Assembly: GCF_023660105.1 (NCBI RefSeq)
Contig: NZ_JAMHGA010000018.1
Location: 1 to 64,000, forward strand
Origin: Desulfovibrio aminophilus
GTDB taxonomy: Bacteria; Desulfobacterota; Desulfovibrionia; Desulfovibrionales; Desulfovibrionaceae
DNA length: 64,000 nt
Direction: 5' to 3'
Positions 38,460-47,713 of the stretch are shown one piece after another. Position numbers and translations under genes: made by a program. Position 1 is the first letter of the stretch. Every line of letters begins with the position of its first letter. Under the pieces are notes generated by a model, which was given only the letters and a program-made list of their open reading frames with translations, was not told the origin of the DNA and did no database searches.

Positions 38460-39875
38460 CTAGTTCTCGGAGACGGCCTTGGGGCGGGTGTGGAACTTGA
38501 CCAGGAACACGCCCAGGGCCAGGACCGCGGCCACGATGCCCAGGACCACGGAGAAGTCGTAGCTCAGGTTGAAGCCGATGGCGGCGTTGGCGATGAAGGC
38601 CACCACCACGGCGGTCATGAACACGGCCGGGATGGTGGTGATCCAGTGCAGCTTGCCGCGCTGGGCCAGGTACACCGAGGCGCTCCAGAGCACGAGGGTG
38701 GACAGGGCCTGGTTGGAGAAGCCGAAGTAGCGCCAGATGATGTTGAAGTTCTGGGTGGAGATCACGTAGCCGAGCACGAACAGGGGCACGGCGATGAGCA
38801 GGCGCTTGGGGGCCTTGCGCTGTTCCATCTTGAGGGTTTCGGCCACGATGAGGCGGGTGCTGCGGAAGGCGGTGTCGCCGCTGGTGATGGGCAGGACGAT
38901 GACCGCCAGGACGGCCAGGAAGCCGCCCACGGGGCCGAGCAGGGTGTTGGAGACCTCGGCGACCACGGCCGAGGGGCTGCCCGCCGCGATGACCGCGTTG
39001 AGGGCCTCGGGGGAGTTGTAGAAGGACAGGCCCAGGGTGCACCAGACCAGGCCGATGATGCCTTCGAGGATCATGGACCCGTAGAACACGAGGCGGCCTT
39101 CCTTCTCGGACTTGAGACAGCGGGCCATGAGCGGGGACTGCGTGGAATGGAAGCCGCTCAGCGCGCCGCAGGAGATGGTGATGAACAGCAGGGGCCAGAT
39201 GGGCTTGTGGCCGGGGTGGGTGTTCGCCGCGAAGTTCAGGTTGGGCAGGATGGTGTGCTCGCTGAACATCAGCGCGCCGAGCAGGGCCAGGGTCATGGTC
39301 AGGAGCAGGGCTCCGAAGGCGGGGTAGAAGCGGCCGATGATCTTGTCGATGGGCATGATGGTGGCCAGGAAGTAGTAGCCGAAGATGCAGGCCACCAGCA
39401 GGCCGGTGTTCCAGCCGGTGATGCTGTTGAGCAGCTTGGCCGGGCTGAGCACGAAGACCACGCCCACGAGCATGAGCAGGATGAAGGAGAAGACCCGCAT
39501 GACCTGGCGGGCGCTCATGCCCATGTACTCGCCCACCACCTCGGGGATGCTCGCGCCCTTGTTGCGCAGGGAGAGCATGCCGCTGAAGTAGTCGTGCACC
39601 GCTCCGGCGAAGATGCAGCCGAAGACGATCCAGAGCAGGGCGACGGGGCCGTAGAGCGCGCCCAGGATGGGGCCGAAGATGGGTCCGATGCCCGCGATGT
39701 TCAGGACCTGGATGAGCACGAGCTTCCAGGTGGGCATGGGCAGATAGTCCACGTCGTCGCGCAGGGCGTAGGCCGGGGTGGTGCGGTTGTCCGGGCCGAA
39801 GATCCGGTCCACGAACGCGCCGTATGCGACGTAGCCGACGATGAGCAGCGCGAGGCTCAGCAAAAAGTACAGCAT
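38460..39875 (-). CDS. CstA/BtsT-family pyruvate or peptide transporter
   Basis: The 471-residue polytopic membrane protein has the CstA family signature. It begins MLYFLLSLALLIVGYVAYG and includes FGPILGALYGPVALLWIVFG and SIPEVVGEYMG. CstA and BtsT of E. coli are pyruvate:proton symporters of about 700 residues; this is the shorter form common in other bacteria. GGAGGGAGTC precedes the ATG at 39875; the longer upstream frame is non-coding. It is the last gene of a regulator-kinase-transporter operon, parallel to BtsSR control of BtsT. Confidence 0.88.
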   Translation of the reverse strand: MLYFLLSLALLIVGYVAYGAFVDRIFGPDNRTTPAYALRDDVDYLPMPTWKLVLIQVLNIAGIGPIFGPILGALYGPVALLWIVFGCIFAGAVHDYFSGMLSLRNKGASIPEVVGEYMGMSARQVMRVFSFILLMLVGVVFVLSPAKLLNSITGWNTGLLVACIFGYYFLATIMPIDKIIGRFYPAFGALLLTMTLALLGALMFSEHTILPNLNFAANTHPGHKPIWPLLFITISCGALSGFHSTQSPLMARCLKSEKEGRLVFYGSMILEGIIGLVWCTLGLSFYNSPEALNAVIAAGSPSAVVAEVSNTLLGPVGGFLAVLAVIVLPITSGDTAFRSTRLIVAETLKMEQRKAPKRLLIAVPLFVLGYVISTQNFNIIWRYFGFSNQALSTLVLWSASVYLAQRGKLHWITTIPAVFMTAVVVAFIANAAIGFNLSYDFSVVLGIVAAVLALGVFLVKFHTRPKAVSEN

Positions 39876-39911
39876 GACTCCCTCCGTTTCCTCCGGGGGT
39901 CTCCGACCCCG

Positions 39912-39944
39912 GATCAAGATGTTCCCTGATCGTCGGCTAGCCGA
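39912..39944. promoter_or_regulatory. Palindromes upstream of the cstA-like gene
   Basis: GATCA…TGATC (39912-39931) and a perfect 12-bp palindrome TCGGCTAGCCGA (39933-39944) lie in the 158-bp gap between kinase and transporter genes. They could be regulator sites or mRNA structure; no LytTR direct repeat was recognised. Confidence 0.3.
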
Positions 39945-40033
39945 TGGGGAACGCCGGAAGCGAGGGATTCGGTCTGAAAGGGCGTTTTTGGCGTCTGAAA
40001 CGTCTCGGGCGGGACTCGGGGGGGGGCGCGGAA

Positions 40034-41743
40034 TCAGGTCGTGGCGTCCAGCCTGGGCAGGGCGAAGTCCACCTGGGTGCCCTGGCCCGGGCGGCTCGTC
40101 ACGCGCATGCGGCACTTCGGCCCGAAGATCTGCTCCAGCCGCTGCACGCAGTTGCGCATGCCGATGCCTTCGCGGTGGGAATCCAGGCCCTTGCGTTGGA
40201 GGATGCCCTCGATCTGGGACTGCTCCATGCCCACCCCGTCGTCGCGGATGGAGACGCGCAGCTCGCCGTCCCCGGCGCGCACGTCGAGTTCCACCAGCCC
40301 GCCCTCCTCGCGGCCGAGGATGCCGTGGCGCACGCTGTTCTCCACCAGGGGCTGGATGATGAGCGGCGGGATGGGCCAGTCCTCGCAGCCGGTCTCCACG
40401 CTGATGCGGGCCCGGACGCGGTCCCCGAAGCGGGCCTGCTCGATGGCCAGGTAGCTGCGCACCTGGCCCAGCTCTTCGGCCAGGGACACGAAGCCCCGGC
40501 TGCCTTCCAGGTTGCGGCGCATGTACAGGGAGAGGTCCTGGAGCAGCTCGCGGGCCTTTTCCGGCCGGGTGCGGCAGAGCGAGGAGATGGTGTTCAGGGA
40601 GTTGAACAGGAAGTGCGGATTGATCTGGGCTTGGAGGCGGCGGATTTCGGCGTGGGCCAGCATGCGTTCCTTGACCTGGATGTCCTCCAGCTCCAGCTGG
40701 GTGGAGAAGAGGTTGGCCAGGCCTCGGGCCAGCTCGAAGAGGAGCACGTCCAGTTCCTTTTCCGCCGTGCCGTAGAATTTCAGGGTTCCGGCGATGGCCC
40801 CGTTCTTGAACAGGGGCACCACGATGGCCGAGGTGAACGGGCAGCCGGGATGGTCGCAGCCGATGCCCAGCCTGCCGTGCAGGAACAGGGGCTGGCCCTT
40901 GGCCAGGACGCGCTGGGTGGCCCGGGTGTTCACCGGCCTGCCGGGCAGGTGGTGGTCGTGGCCCGCGCCCACGTGGGCCAGGACGTTGCGGGTGTCCGTG
41001 AGGGCCACGGCGGCCAGGGCCACGCGTTCGTAGATGATCTTGGCCGTGGCCTGGGCCGACTCCAGGTTCAGCCCCTGGCGCAGGTGGCTCACCGTGGCGT
41101 CGGCGATGGCCAGGATCTGCTGGGCCTGGGCCGAGTCGTGCTTGGCCCGGTGGCGGAAGACGAGCTGGATGACCTGGATGAACACGGCCGCGCCCAGGGC
41201 GTTCAGCACGATCATGGGCATGGCGATGATCCGCACCAGCTCCGCGGCCTCCTCGTAGGGCCGGGAAAAGGCCAGGACCAGGCCCATGTGCAGACTTTCG
41301 CCGGCCACGGCCAGCAGGGCGGCGAGGCGCCAGTCCACGCCGCGCTCCTTGAACGTGTGGGCCAGCAGTCCGGCGGCCGCGCCCTCGATCATGGTCGCCA
41401 GGCCGCAGGGGATGGCGCTGAAGCCGCCCCAGTCGATGAGGATGCGGTGGCCTCCGGCGATGAGGCCCGCGCCGACGCCCACCAGCGGGCCGCCGAACAG
41501 GCCGCCGGTGATCACGGCCATGGCCCGGAGGTTGGCCACGGAGTGGAAGACGAGGTTGCCGCCGTAGGTGCCCAGGATGCCGAAGGCCCCGAAGAAGAGG
41601 ATCTGCAAGGCCGTGACCCCGGCGGGGGAGGCCTGGCGGAAGCGCAGGGCCTGAATCGGGGTGAGGGTCAGGAGGAGAAAGGCCCCGGCCACGATGAGGC
41701 CGAACCGTTCGCCGAGGGTGATGATCAGCGCGCTGGGCTCCAT
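40034..41743 (-). CDS. LytS/BtsS-type sensor histidine kinase
   Basis: The 569-residue kinase has an N-terminal membrane sensor of the 5TM-5TMR LYT type (about 1-200, GGLFGGPLVGVGAGLIAGGHR) and a GAF-like domain (about 225-345). The His kinase domain has the phospho-acceptor in NPHFLFNSLNT, and an HATPase domain follows (VENSVRHGI, DDGVGM). BtsS of E. coli binds extracellular pyruvate. It sits 15 bases after the regulator gene and upstream of the CstA-like gene. Confidence 0.92.
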   Translation of the reverse strand: MEPSALIITLGERFGLIVAGAFLLLTLTPIQALRFRQASPAGVTALQILFFGAFGILGTYGGNLVFHSVANLRAMAVITGGLFGGPLVGVGAGLIAGGHRILIDWGGFSAIPCGLATMIEGAAAGLLAHTFKERGVDWRLAALLAVAGESLHMGLVLAFSRPYEEAAELVRIIAMPMIVLNALGAAVFIQVIQLVFRHRAKHDSAQAQQILAIADATVSHLRQGLNLESAQATAKIIYERVALAAVALTDTRNVLAHVGAGHDHHLPGRPVNTRATQRVLAKGQPLFLHGRLGIGCDHPGCPFTSAIVVPLFKNGAIAGTLKFYGTAEKELDVLLFELARGLANLFSTQLELEDIQVKERMLAHAEIRRLQAQINPHFLFNSLNTISSLCRTRPEKARELLQDLSLYMRRNLEGSRGFVSLAEELGQVRSYLAIEQARFGDRVRARISVETGCEDWPIPPLIIQPLVENSVRHGILGREEGGLVELDVRAGDGELRVSIRDDGVGMEQSQIEGILQRKGLDSHREGIGMRNCVQRLEQIFGPKCRMRVTSRPGQGTQVDFALPRLDATT

Positions 41744-41758
41744 GCCGTCTCCCGTGCC

Positions 41759-42547
41759 TCAGTCCAGGCCGAGCCGTTCGCGGAACGACCGCGCCCGGCC
41801 CTTGCTCACCGTGATTTCCGTCTGTTTCGCGTCGCGCATGGTCAGGACGTATTTCCCGTTGAACCAGGGGGCGAAGTCGCGGACCTGGGCCAGGTTCACC
41901 AGCTCGCCCCGGTTGGCCCGGAAGAAGGGCAGACCCTTGAGCCGTTCCTCGATGCGGTCCAGGGTCGGGCTCCCGTGGACGGGATGGGCGGCGGAGGCGG
42001 TGTGGGCCATGACCCGGCGGTCGGAGGAACGGAAGAAGACCACCTCCCCGTGCTTGAGCAGGAGCACCCGGCCGTTGACCTCCACGGAGACGCGGATGAG
42101 CTCCGGGCCGATGCCCATGCCCCGCAGGAGGTCCTCCACGCCGGAGCCGGAGCGCCGCCCGCCGCCCCGGGCGAGGATCTCGCGCAGCCGGTCCACGGTC
42201 TTGGCCAGCCGTTCGCGGGCCACGGGCTTGAGGATGTAGTCCACGGCGTTTTCCTCGAAGGCCCGGATGGCGTGTTCGTCATAGGCCGTGGCGAAGACGA
42301 GCAGCGGCGGCCGGGGCAGGGCGAGGAGCGCCTGGGAGACCTCGAAGCCGTTGGCTCCGGGCATCTGGATGTCGAGAAAGGCCACGTCCGGCTCTTCGCG
42401 GGCGATGACCTCGAGGGCCTGCCCGGCGGACGCGGCCGCGCCCACCACCTCGACTCCGGCGAAGGCCGAGAGCAGGTAGCTCAGTTCGTCGATGGCCGGC
42501 GGCTCGTCGTCCACCAGCACGCACCGGATGGTTCTCTCCCCAGGCAT
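41759..42547 (-). CDS. LytTR-family response regulator (BtsR/LytR type)
   Basis: The 262-residue regulator has a receiver with Asp59 (VAFLDIQMPG) and a C-terminal LytTR DNA-binding domain (about 150-260, VSVEVNGRVLLLKHGEVVFF). It is the first gene of the operon with its kinase and the transporter. It probably activates the transporter gene in response to pyruvate, by analogy. Confidence 0.92.
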   Translation of the reverse strand: MPGERTIRCVLVDDEPPAIDELSYLLSAFAGVEVVGAAASAGQALEVIAREEPDVAFLDIQMPGANGFEVSQALLALPRPPLLVFATAYDEHAIRAFEENAVDYILKPVARERLAKTVDRLREILARGGGRRSGSGVEDLLRGMGIGPELIRVSVEVNGRVLLLKHGEVVFFRSSDRRVMAHTASAAHPVHGSPTLDRIEERLKGLPFFRANRGELVNLAQVRDFAPWFNGKYVLTMRDAKQTEITVSKGRARSFRERLGLD

Positions 42548-42619
42548 GGCGACGGAAGCATATCAACATCGCCGCCGGATTGCATCCGCCGGGACGCGCC
42601 CCCGCCCGGCGGGGGCGTT

Positions 42620-42817
42620 TCAGGAGATGGATTTCTCCCGGCAGGTGGCGTCGGTGCAGGGGCCGTGGTCCGGCGCCTGGTCCAGGGGACCCTCGAAGAC
42701 CTCCTGCCCGCACCAGCAGCAGTAGCGGCGGTAGGGCTTGGCCCTGGAATAGTCGGGCTTGGGGTCCTTGTGCCAGCAATGCCGTCCAGTGGGGGCGTCG
42801 GGGCAGTGGTCGTCCAT
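42620..42817 (-). CDS. Small cysteine/histidine-rich protein
   Basis: A 65-residue protein with eight Cys and several His (HCP…HCWHKD, CCWCGQEVFEG, PCTDATC), which looks like a zinc-ribbon-type fold. No family was recognised. The ATG at 42817 follows GGGAGGCTCCAAC; an in-frame ATG ten codons upstream lacks a site. It stands alone between the regulator and chemoreceptor genes. Confidence 0.6.
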   Translation of the reverse strand: MDDHCPDAPTGRHCWHKDPKPDYSRAKPYRRYCCWCGQEVFEGPLDQAPDHGPCTDATCREKSIS

Positions 42818-43011
42818 GTTGGAGCCTCCCTTTTTCTCTACCAGCATAGCACGCCGGAACGGCCGTGGACATGATTAACCGCGCGGCGCGGCATTTTCAC
42901 GATGCATTATAAATGATGAAATCCATCTTTCTTTTTTTGTGGAGGGCGTGTTAGGATGTACGCACCATATTGTGTCGTAACTATGTGGAAAAACAATATC
43001 GGAGGCTGGAG

Positions 43012-45114
43012 ATGCGCATGTCGATAAAGGTGAAGCTCATTGCCGGACTTTTGGCCGTGGTCACGGTCATCATGCTCGGCATTTTCGCCGTCGTGGGGCT
43101 GAACTTCAGCTCCCAGTCCATCGACGCCTTCACCCGCTCGGCCACGGGCGAGATGTCGCAGGTGGACTACGCCATCAACCTCTTTCTGGACGAGTGCATG
43201 ATGAACGCCGACATGCTGGCCCGCAGCCCGGTGGCCGCGCGGATCGGCGACATCACCACCAGCCACGTGGGCACCACTGAGAAGCGCAAGGCCCGGGTCG
43301 AGACGGGTGACGAGGCGGGCCGTGCCGTGGTGGACTTCTTCCGGGCCATGCAGGACTCCCACACGGCCTACGTGGAGGTCTTCGCGGGCACCGAGAAGGG
43401 CGCCTTCGTCTCCGCCCTGGAGGAGAGCGACATGCCCGCGGGCTATGACCCGCGCAAGCGGCCCTGGTACACGGCGGCCCTGCCCATCACGGACCGCTCC
43501 TCCCTGTCCAAGGCCTACATGTCCACCACGGGCGAAGCCGTCACCAGCGTCATGCGCACCGTGATCCGCAACGGCGCGACCCTGGGCGTGGTGGGCATGG
43601 ACATCTCGCTCAAGCGCCTGACCGACCTCATCAAGTCCATCCACCTGGGCCAGACCGGCTACATGGCCCTGGTGCAGGACGACGGCGTGGTCCTGGCCGA
43701 CCCGCGCCATGAGGACTTCAATTTCAAGAACGTCGCGGAACTCAAGGACAAGTCCTTGGAAACGCTGTTCAAGATAGGCTCGGGCCATGCCGACGTGACG
43801 GTGGACGGCAAGGATTACCTCGGGCTGGTGGTGACCTCCAAGAAGACCGGCTGGCGTCTGGTGGGCCTCATTGAACGGTCCGAAATCACGGCCCCGGTGC
43901 GCCGGACGCTGACCATGCTCGGCGGAGCCTGCCTGTTCGCCCTGGCCCTGCTGGCGGCGGCCATCTGGATTCTGGCCAACACGACCATCATCCGGCCGCT
44001 CATGCGCGTGGCCGACTTCCTGACGGCCATCGCCAAGGGCGTCTACGACCACCGCCTGAGCCACACGCGCACGGACGAGATCGGGCACATCTACGACTCG
44101 CTCAACACCACGGCCCAGGTGCTCCAGAACAACATCGAGGAAATCCACGCCAAGAGCCGGGACGCCGAGGACAAGGCCCGGGCCGCCGAGCACGCCACCG
44201 CCGCCGCCGAGGAGGCCCGGACCAAGGCCGAGCGCGCCAGGGCCGAGGGCATGCTCCACGCCGCCCAGCGCCTGGAGGAAGTGGTCCGGCGCATCGGCGA
44301 CGCTTCCGAGCGCATCACCACCAAGTCCCGTGACATCCAGAACGGCACCGAGACCCAGCGCGACCGCATCCAGGCCACGGCCACGGCCATGGAGGAGATG
44401 AACGCCACGGTGCTGGAGGTGGCCAAGAACGCCAGCAACGCGGCCGAACAGGGCAAGCTGGCCAAGGACAAGGCCCAGGAGGGCGCGAGCGTGGTCGACA
44501 GCTCCATCGACGCCATGAACACCACCCAGCGCCAGGCCGAGGTGCTCCAGTCCAACATGTCCCAGCTGGACGACCGGGCCCGGGCCATCGGCAACGTGAT
44601 CACCGTGATCGAGGACATCGCGGACCAGACGAACCTCCTGGCGCTCAACGCGGCCATCGAGGCCGCCCGCGCGGGCGAGGCCGGACGCGGCTTCGCGGTG
44701 GTCGCCGACGAGGTCCGCAAGCTGGCCGAGAAGACCATGACCGCCACCAAGGAGGTGGGCGAGTCCATCCTCTCGATCCAGAAGGTGGCCGCGGCCAACA
44801 TCTCCTCCATGCAGGGCGCCCTGGACGACCTGTCCAAGGCCACGGGCCTGGCCCGGGATTCGGGCGTGGCGCTGAAGGAGATCGTGGCCAGCACCGAGGC
44901 CTCGGCCGGGCAGATCCAGAGCATCGCCACGGCGGCCGAGGAGCAGGCGGCGGCCTCGGAGGAGATCAACCGCTCCATCGAGGAGATCAACTCCATCGCC
45001 CTGGCCACCTCGAACAACGTGGAGGAGTCCCTGGAGAGCCTGGAAGCCCTCGGCCAGCAGGCATCGGCCCTTTCCGGACTGATCCGCCAGCTCAAGAGCG
45101 AGGGCGGACAATAG
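43012..45114 (+). CDS. Methyl-accepting chemotaxis protein with PDC/dCache sensor
   Basis: The 700-residue chemoreceptor has the same architecture as the one at 30452: TM1, double-PDC periplasmic domain ([20 protein letters not shown]), TM2, HAMP and a full signalling domain ([20 protein letters not shown]). The starts at 43012 and 43018 both follow GGAGGCTGGAG. Codon use is core-like, unlike the first half of its paralogue. Confidence 0.95.
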   Translation: MRMSIKVKLIAGLLAVVTVIMLGIFAVVGLNFSSQSIDAFTRSATGEMSQVDYAINLFLDECMMNADMLARSPVAARIGDITTSHVGTTEKRKARVETGDEAGRAVVDFFRAMQDSHTAYVEVFAGTEKGAFVSALEESDMPAGYDPRKRPWYTAALPITDRSSLSKAYMSTTGEAVTSVMRTVIRNGATLGVVGMDISLKRLTDLIKSIHLGQTGYMALVQDDGVVLADPRHEDFNFKNVAELKDKSLETLFKIGSGHADVTVDGKDYLGLVVTSKKTGWRLVGLIERSEITAPVRRTLTMLGGACLFALALLAAAIWILANTTIIRPLMRVADFLTAIAKGVYDHRLSHTRTDEIGHIYDSLNTTAQVLQNNIEEIHAKSRDAEDKARAAEHATAAAEEARTKAERARAEGMLHAAQRLEEVVRRIGDASERITTKSRDIQNGTETQRDRIQATATAMEEMNATVLEVAKNASNAAEQGKLAKDKAQEGASVVDSSIDAMNTTQRQAEVLQSNMSQLDDRARAIGNVITVIEDIADQTNLLALNAAIEAARAGEAGRGFAVVADEVRKLAEKTMTATKEVGESILSIQKVAAANISSMQGALDDLSKATGLARDSGVALKEIVASTEASAGQIQSIATAAEEQAAASEEINRSIEEINSIALATSNNVEESLESLEALGQQASALSGLIRQLKSEGGQ

Positions 45115-45180
45115 GAGCGGCGGCATGCTTGCCAAGAACGGAACGAGCGCATAAGAAGCCTCGGCAAGACAGGAGGCCGT

Positions 45181-45675
45181 ATGCCCTCGTTCGACATCGT
45201 CAGTCAGGTGGACCTGCAGGAAGTGGACAACGCCTGCAACAACGTGCGCAAGGAGCTCGGGACGCGTTTCGACTTCCGCAACGTGCCCACGGAGATCGAG
45301 CTGAACAAGAAGGACAAGCGCATCCAGATCACCACGGGCAGCGAGACGCATCTCAAGTCCGTGCGTGAGCTGCTCACGGGCCACTGCGTGCGCCGCAAGG
45401 TGGACCCCAAGTGCCTGGAGTTCGGCAAGCACGAGCCCACGTCCCAGGGCCGGGTCAAGGCCGAGGTCAAGGTGCGCGAGGGCATCGCCAAGGAGACGGC
45501 CCAGAAGATCGTCAAGGCGATCAAGGGCTCGCCGTTCTCCAAGGTCCAGGCGTCCATCCAGGACGAGCAGGTGCGGGTCGCGGGCAAGAAGCTCGACGAC
45601 CTGCAGGGCGTGATCCAGCTCGTGCGCGGCATGGATCTGGATGTGCCGGTGCAGTTCGTGAACATGAAGCAGTGA
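45181..45675 (+). CDS. yajQ: YajQ family nucleotide-binding protein
   Basis: The 164-residue protein opens [18 protein letters not shown], a YajQ hallmark, with two ferredoxin-like halves ([12 protein letters not shown]…; [17 protein letters not shown]). Family members bind nucleotides, and some bind cyclic di-GMP. The cellular role is uncertain. A strong terminator follows. Confidence 0.95.
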   Translation: MPSFDIVSQVDLQEVDNACNNVRKELGTRFDFRNVPTEIELNKKDKRIQITTGSETHLKSVRELLTGHCVRRKVDPKCLEFGKHEPTSQGRVKAEVKVREGIAKETAQKIVKAIKGSPFSKVQASIQDEQVRVAGKKLDDLQGVIQLVRGMDLDVPVQFVNMKQ

Positions 45676-45696
45676 CGCGGCCGCGCCGCGACGAAG

Positions 45697-45735
45697 AAGA
45701 AGCGCCCCCGTCCTGCAGGACGGGGGCGCTTCTTT
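45697..45735. terminator. Bidirectional terminator after yajQ
   Basis: A 17-bp stem around TGCA (AAGAAGCGCCCCCGTCC and its complement) is followed by T's on the plus strand. It separates the convergent yajQ and NikL-like genes. Confidence 0.9.
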
Positions 45736-45753
45736 CATGCCCTTGGTTGTGCG

Positions 45754-46365
45754 TCAGCCCTTGCGCCGCCGCGCGGCCATGACCAGCGCGCCCAGACCCA
45801 TGATGAAACCCAGGCCGCCAAGAATCTCGGCCGGGCCGGGATCGCCGGTCTCGGCCTCGCCGATCTGCTTGCGCAGGGGGGCCAGCTTGGCCTCCACGAT
45901 GCGGTTCACGGTCTGCTCCAGGGTGGCGGCGTCGGCCGGAGCCTGGGCGGCCGAGGGCGCGGGGGCCGCCTGCGCCTCGGCGGCCTGGGCCGCGGGTTGC
46001 GGGGCCGCGGCAGCGCCGGACTCCAGGTAGTCCTCGGGCTTCATCTCCCACTGGCCCTGGTGGCCTTCCCCGGCCTTGATCACCAGCGTGAGCCCGGGGC
46101 GCTTTTCGCGGAACTGGGCCGGGATGGGGAAGGACCATTTCCCGTCGTCGTCAGTGGTTCCGCTGAGCAGAAGCTCGCCGCCGGCCGTGTCGCGCACCTC
46201 CACGATCCCCTGGTTCACGGCGCGCTTGCCGCCGAAGCTGCTTTCGGTGTGGATGGAGCCGTTCTCGGCGTAGGCGAAGATGTTCACCTTGTGGGCCAGG
46301 GCCGGAAGGGCCGCGAAGAGGACAAGCAGGGCCGCGAGAGCCAGACGGGCCGCGTGACGGTTCAT
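45754..46365 (-). CDS. NikL/CbiL-like periplasmic membrane-anchored protein
   Basis: A 203-residue protein with a signal peptide (ALAALLVLFAALPALAH). A beta-sandwich-like domain follows (HKVNIFAYAENGSIHTESSF…GTTDDDGKWSFPIP) similar to NikL of nickel/cobalt ECF transporters. Next come an Ala/Pro linker, a coiled-coil segment and a C-terminal transmembrane anchor (IMGLGALVMAARRRKG). No NikMQO genes are adjacent, so a metal role is inference. The ATG at 46365 follows AGGAGCGTCCC. Confidence 0.65.
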   Translation of the reverse strand: MNRHAARLALAALLVLFAALPALAHKVNIFAYAENGSIHTESSFGGKRAVNQGIVEVRDTAGGELLLSGTTDDDGKWSFPIPAQFREKRPGLTLVIKAGEGHQGQWEMKPEDYLESGAAAAPQPAAQAAEAQAAPAPSAAQAPADAATLEQTVNRIVEAKLAPLRKQIGEAETGDPGPAEILGGLGFIMGLGALVMAARRRKG

Positions 46366-46442
46366 GGGACGCTCCTTGTTACGAATGGACGTTCGCGGAG
46401 CGTTTCGTAGCACACTTTTGGACTTGGTGGCAACGTTCCGGT

Positions 46443-47690
46443 TCAGGCGAAGTCCGCCAGCAGGGCCCCGATGTGCACCCCGGCGACCACGGGATTTTCG
46501 TGGAATTGCTGGCGGATGCGCCAGCAGGCCTGGGTCAGTTGGTCCGAGGTGATGCCGGTGCGCAGGGCGGTGTAGGCCTCGATGAAGGCGGCCAGCTTGT
46601 CGCACATCTTGAGCAGTTCGCCGTCCTTGGGGTCCAGCTCGTCGCGGTTGCAGTCCCGGCTCAGCTCTCCGCTGCTCACTGCCCGGGCGCGGCCGTTCTC
46701 CAGAATTGTGGCGGCGAATTCGGACCCCGCGTCCAGGCCGAGATAGTAGCCCAGGCGCGCGGCCACGTCCGCGAGCCCGTTGTCGCGCAGGGGCTTCATG
46801 ACCAGACGCTGGAGTTCGCGGTTTTCATAGGCCTTGATGAGGTCCGCGATCTCCGGGGCCGAGAGCTTCACCGGCGAGATGATGTCGCGGGTGAGCAGCT
46901 CGGGCAGGTCGTGGAACAGGCCGGAAAAGAAGTTGTTCTGCCGCCGCGCGGGGCAGGCCTCCACCTCCAGGCTGAAGAACCAGGCGAAGGCGGCCACCAC
47001 GAAGACGTGGCCGAGCACCGAGGTCTCCGGGATGCGCGGGGTTTGGGACCAGCGCTTCTGGAAGCGCAGGTGCCCGCACATGCCCGCGAAGCGGCCGAGC
47101 ACGCTTTCGTTTCCGGCCAGGAGATCGGTGACGCCGGGCAGATCCTCCAGCCCGTGCAGCCGGTCCACGAAGCTTTTCTCGATATCGGCCATCTCGTCGT
47201 CGGCGCGGTTGAGCGTCTTGAGCAGCTTGAATTCGGAGTAGCTGGCGAAGAGGTGCGCGGCCAGGAGGATGCGTCGGACCGGGGTGTCGTCCACCGGGTT
47301 CATCAGGTACTCGGTCATGCGCGCCCAGGTCTCCTCGCCCAGGGGCGTGACCCGTGGCCGGAGCTGGTCCAGGACCCAGGAGGTGAGCTTGCGGTAGTCC
47401 GCCGGGTTGGTCTTGATCTGGTAGAAGACCGGCGGCTTGATGTCCGTGATGACCAGGCGGTAGAAATAGTCGAAGAGGCCGCCCTCCACGATCTCGTCGC
47501 CCAGGCGCAGCCGTTCGTCCGGCGGCAGGTTCCGGGCGCTGAGCATGTACAGGAGCCAGGCGGTGATCATCTTGTGGCCCTGTTTGTCCACCTCCACCAG
47601 TTCCATGGGCCGGAGCTTGTCGTTCCAGCGCTTCATGAACGAGCCGGAAAAGACCAGCTCCAGCAGGCTCTTGCGGATGATCGTGTACAT
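46443..47690 (-). CDS. HD-domain phosphohydrolase-like protein
   Basis: The 415-residue protein has an HD domain in its middle (LGHVFVVAAFAWFF… then GLFHDLPELLTRDIISPVK), resembling the YfbR/HDDC group of nucleotidases. The N-terminal and C-terminal parts are not recognised. The ATG at 47690 follows GAGGAGGATGGGG. It is preceded by rlmD on the same strand (23-base gap), so possibly co-transcribed. Confidence 0.75.
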   Translation of the reverse strand: MYTIIRKSLLELVFSGSFMKRWNDKLRPMELVEVDKQGHKMITAWLLYMLSARNLPPDERLRLGDEIVEGGLFDYFYRLVITDIKPPVFYQIKTNPADYRKLTSWVLDQLRPRVTPLGEETWARMTEYLMNPVDDTPVRRILLAAHLFASYSEFKLLKTLNRADDEMADIEKSFVDRLHGLEDLPGVTDLLAGNESVLGRFAGMCGHLRFQKRWSQTPRIPETSVLGHVFVVAAFAWFFSLEVEACPARRQNNFFSGLFHDLPELLTRDIISPVKLSAPEIADLIKAYENRELQRLVMKPLRDNGLADVAARLGYYLGLDAGSEFAATILENGRARAVSSGELSRDCNRDELDPKDGELLKMCDKLAAFIEAYTALRTGITSDQLTQACWRIRQQFHENPVVAGVHIGALLADFA

Positions 47691-47713
47691 GCCCCATCCT
47701 CCTCGGACGGTTC

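Noticed and set aside
36255-42874. Long antisense frames opposite ilvB, cstA and the LytS-type kinase
   Set aside because: The translations are Gly/Ala/His/Gln-rich shadows with no recognisable domains, opposite well-identified genes.
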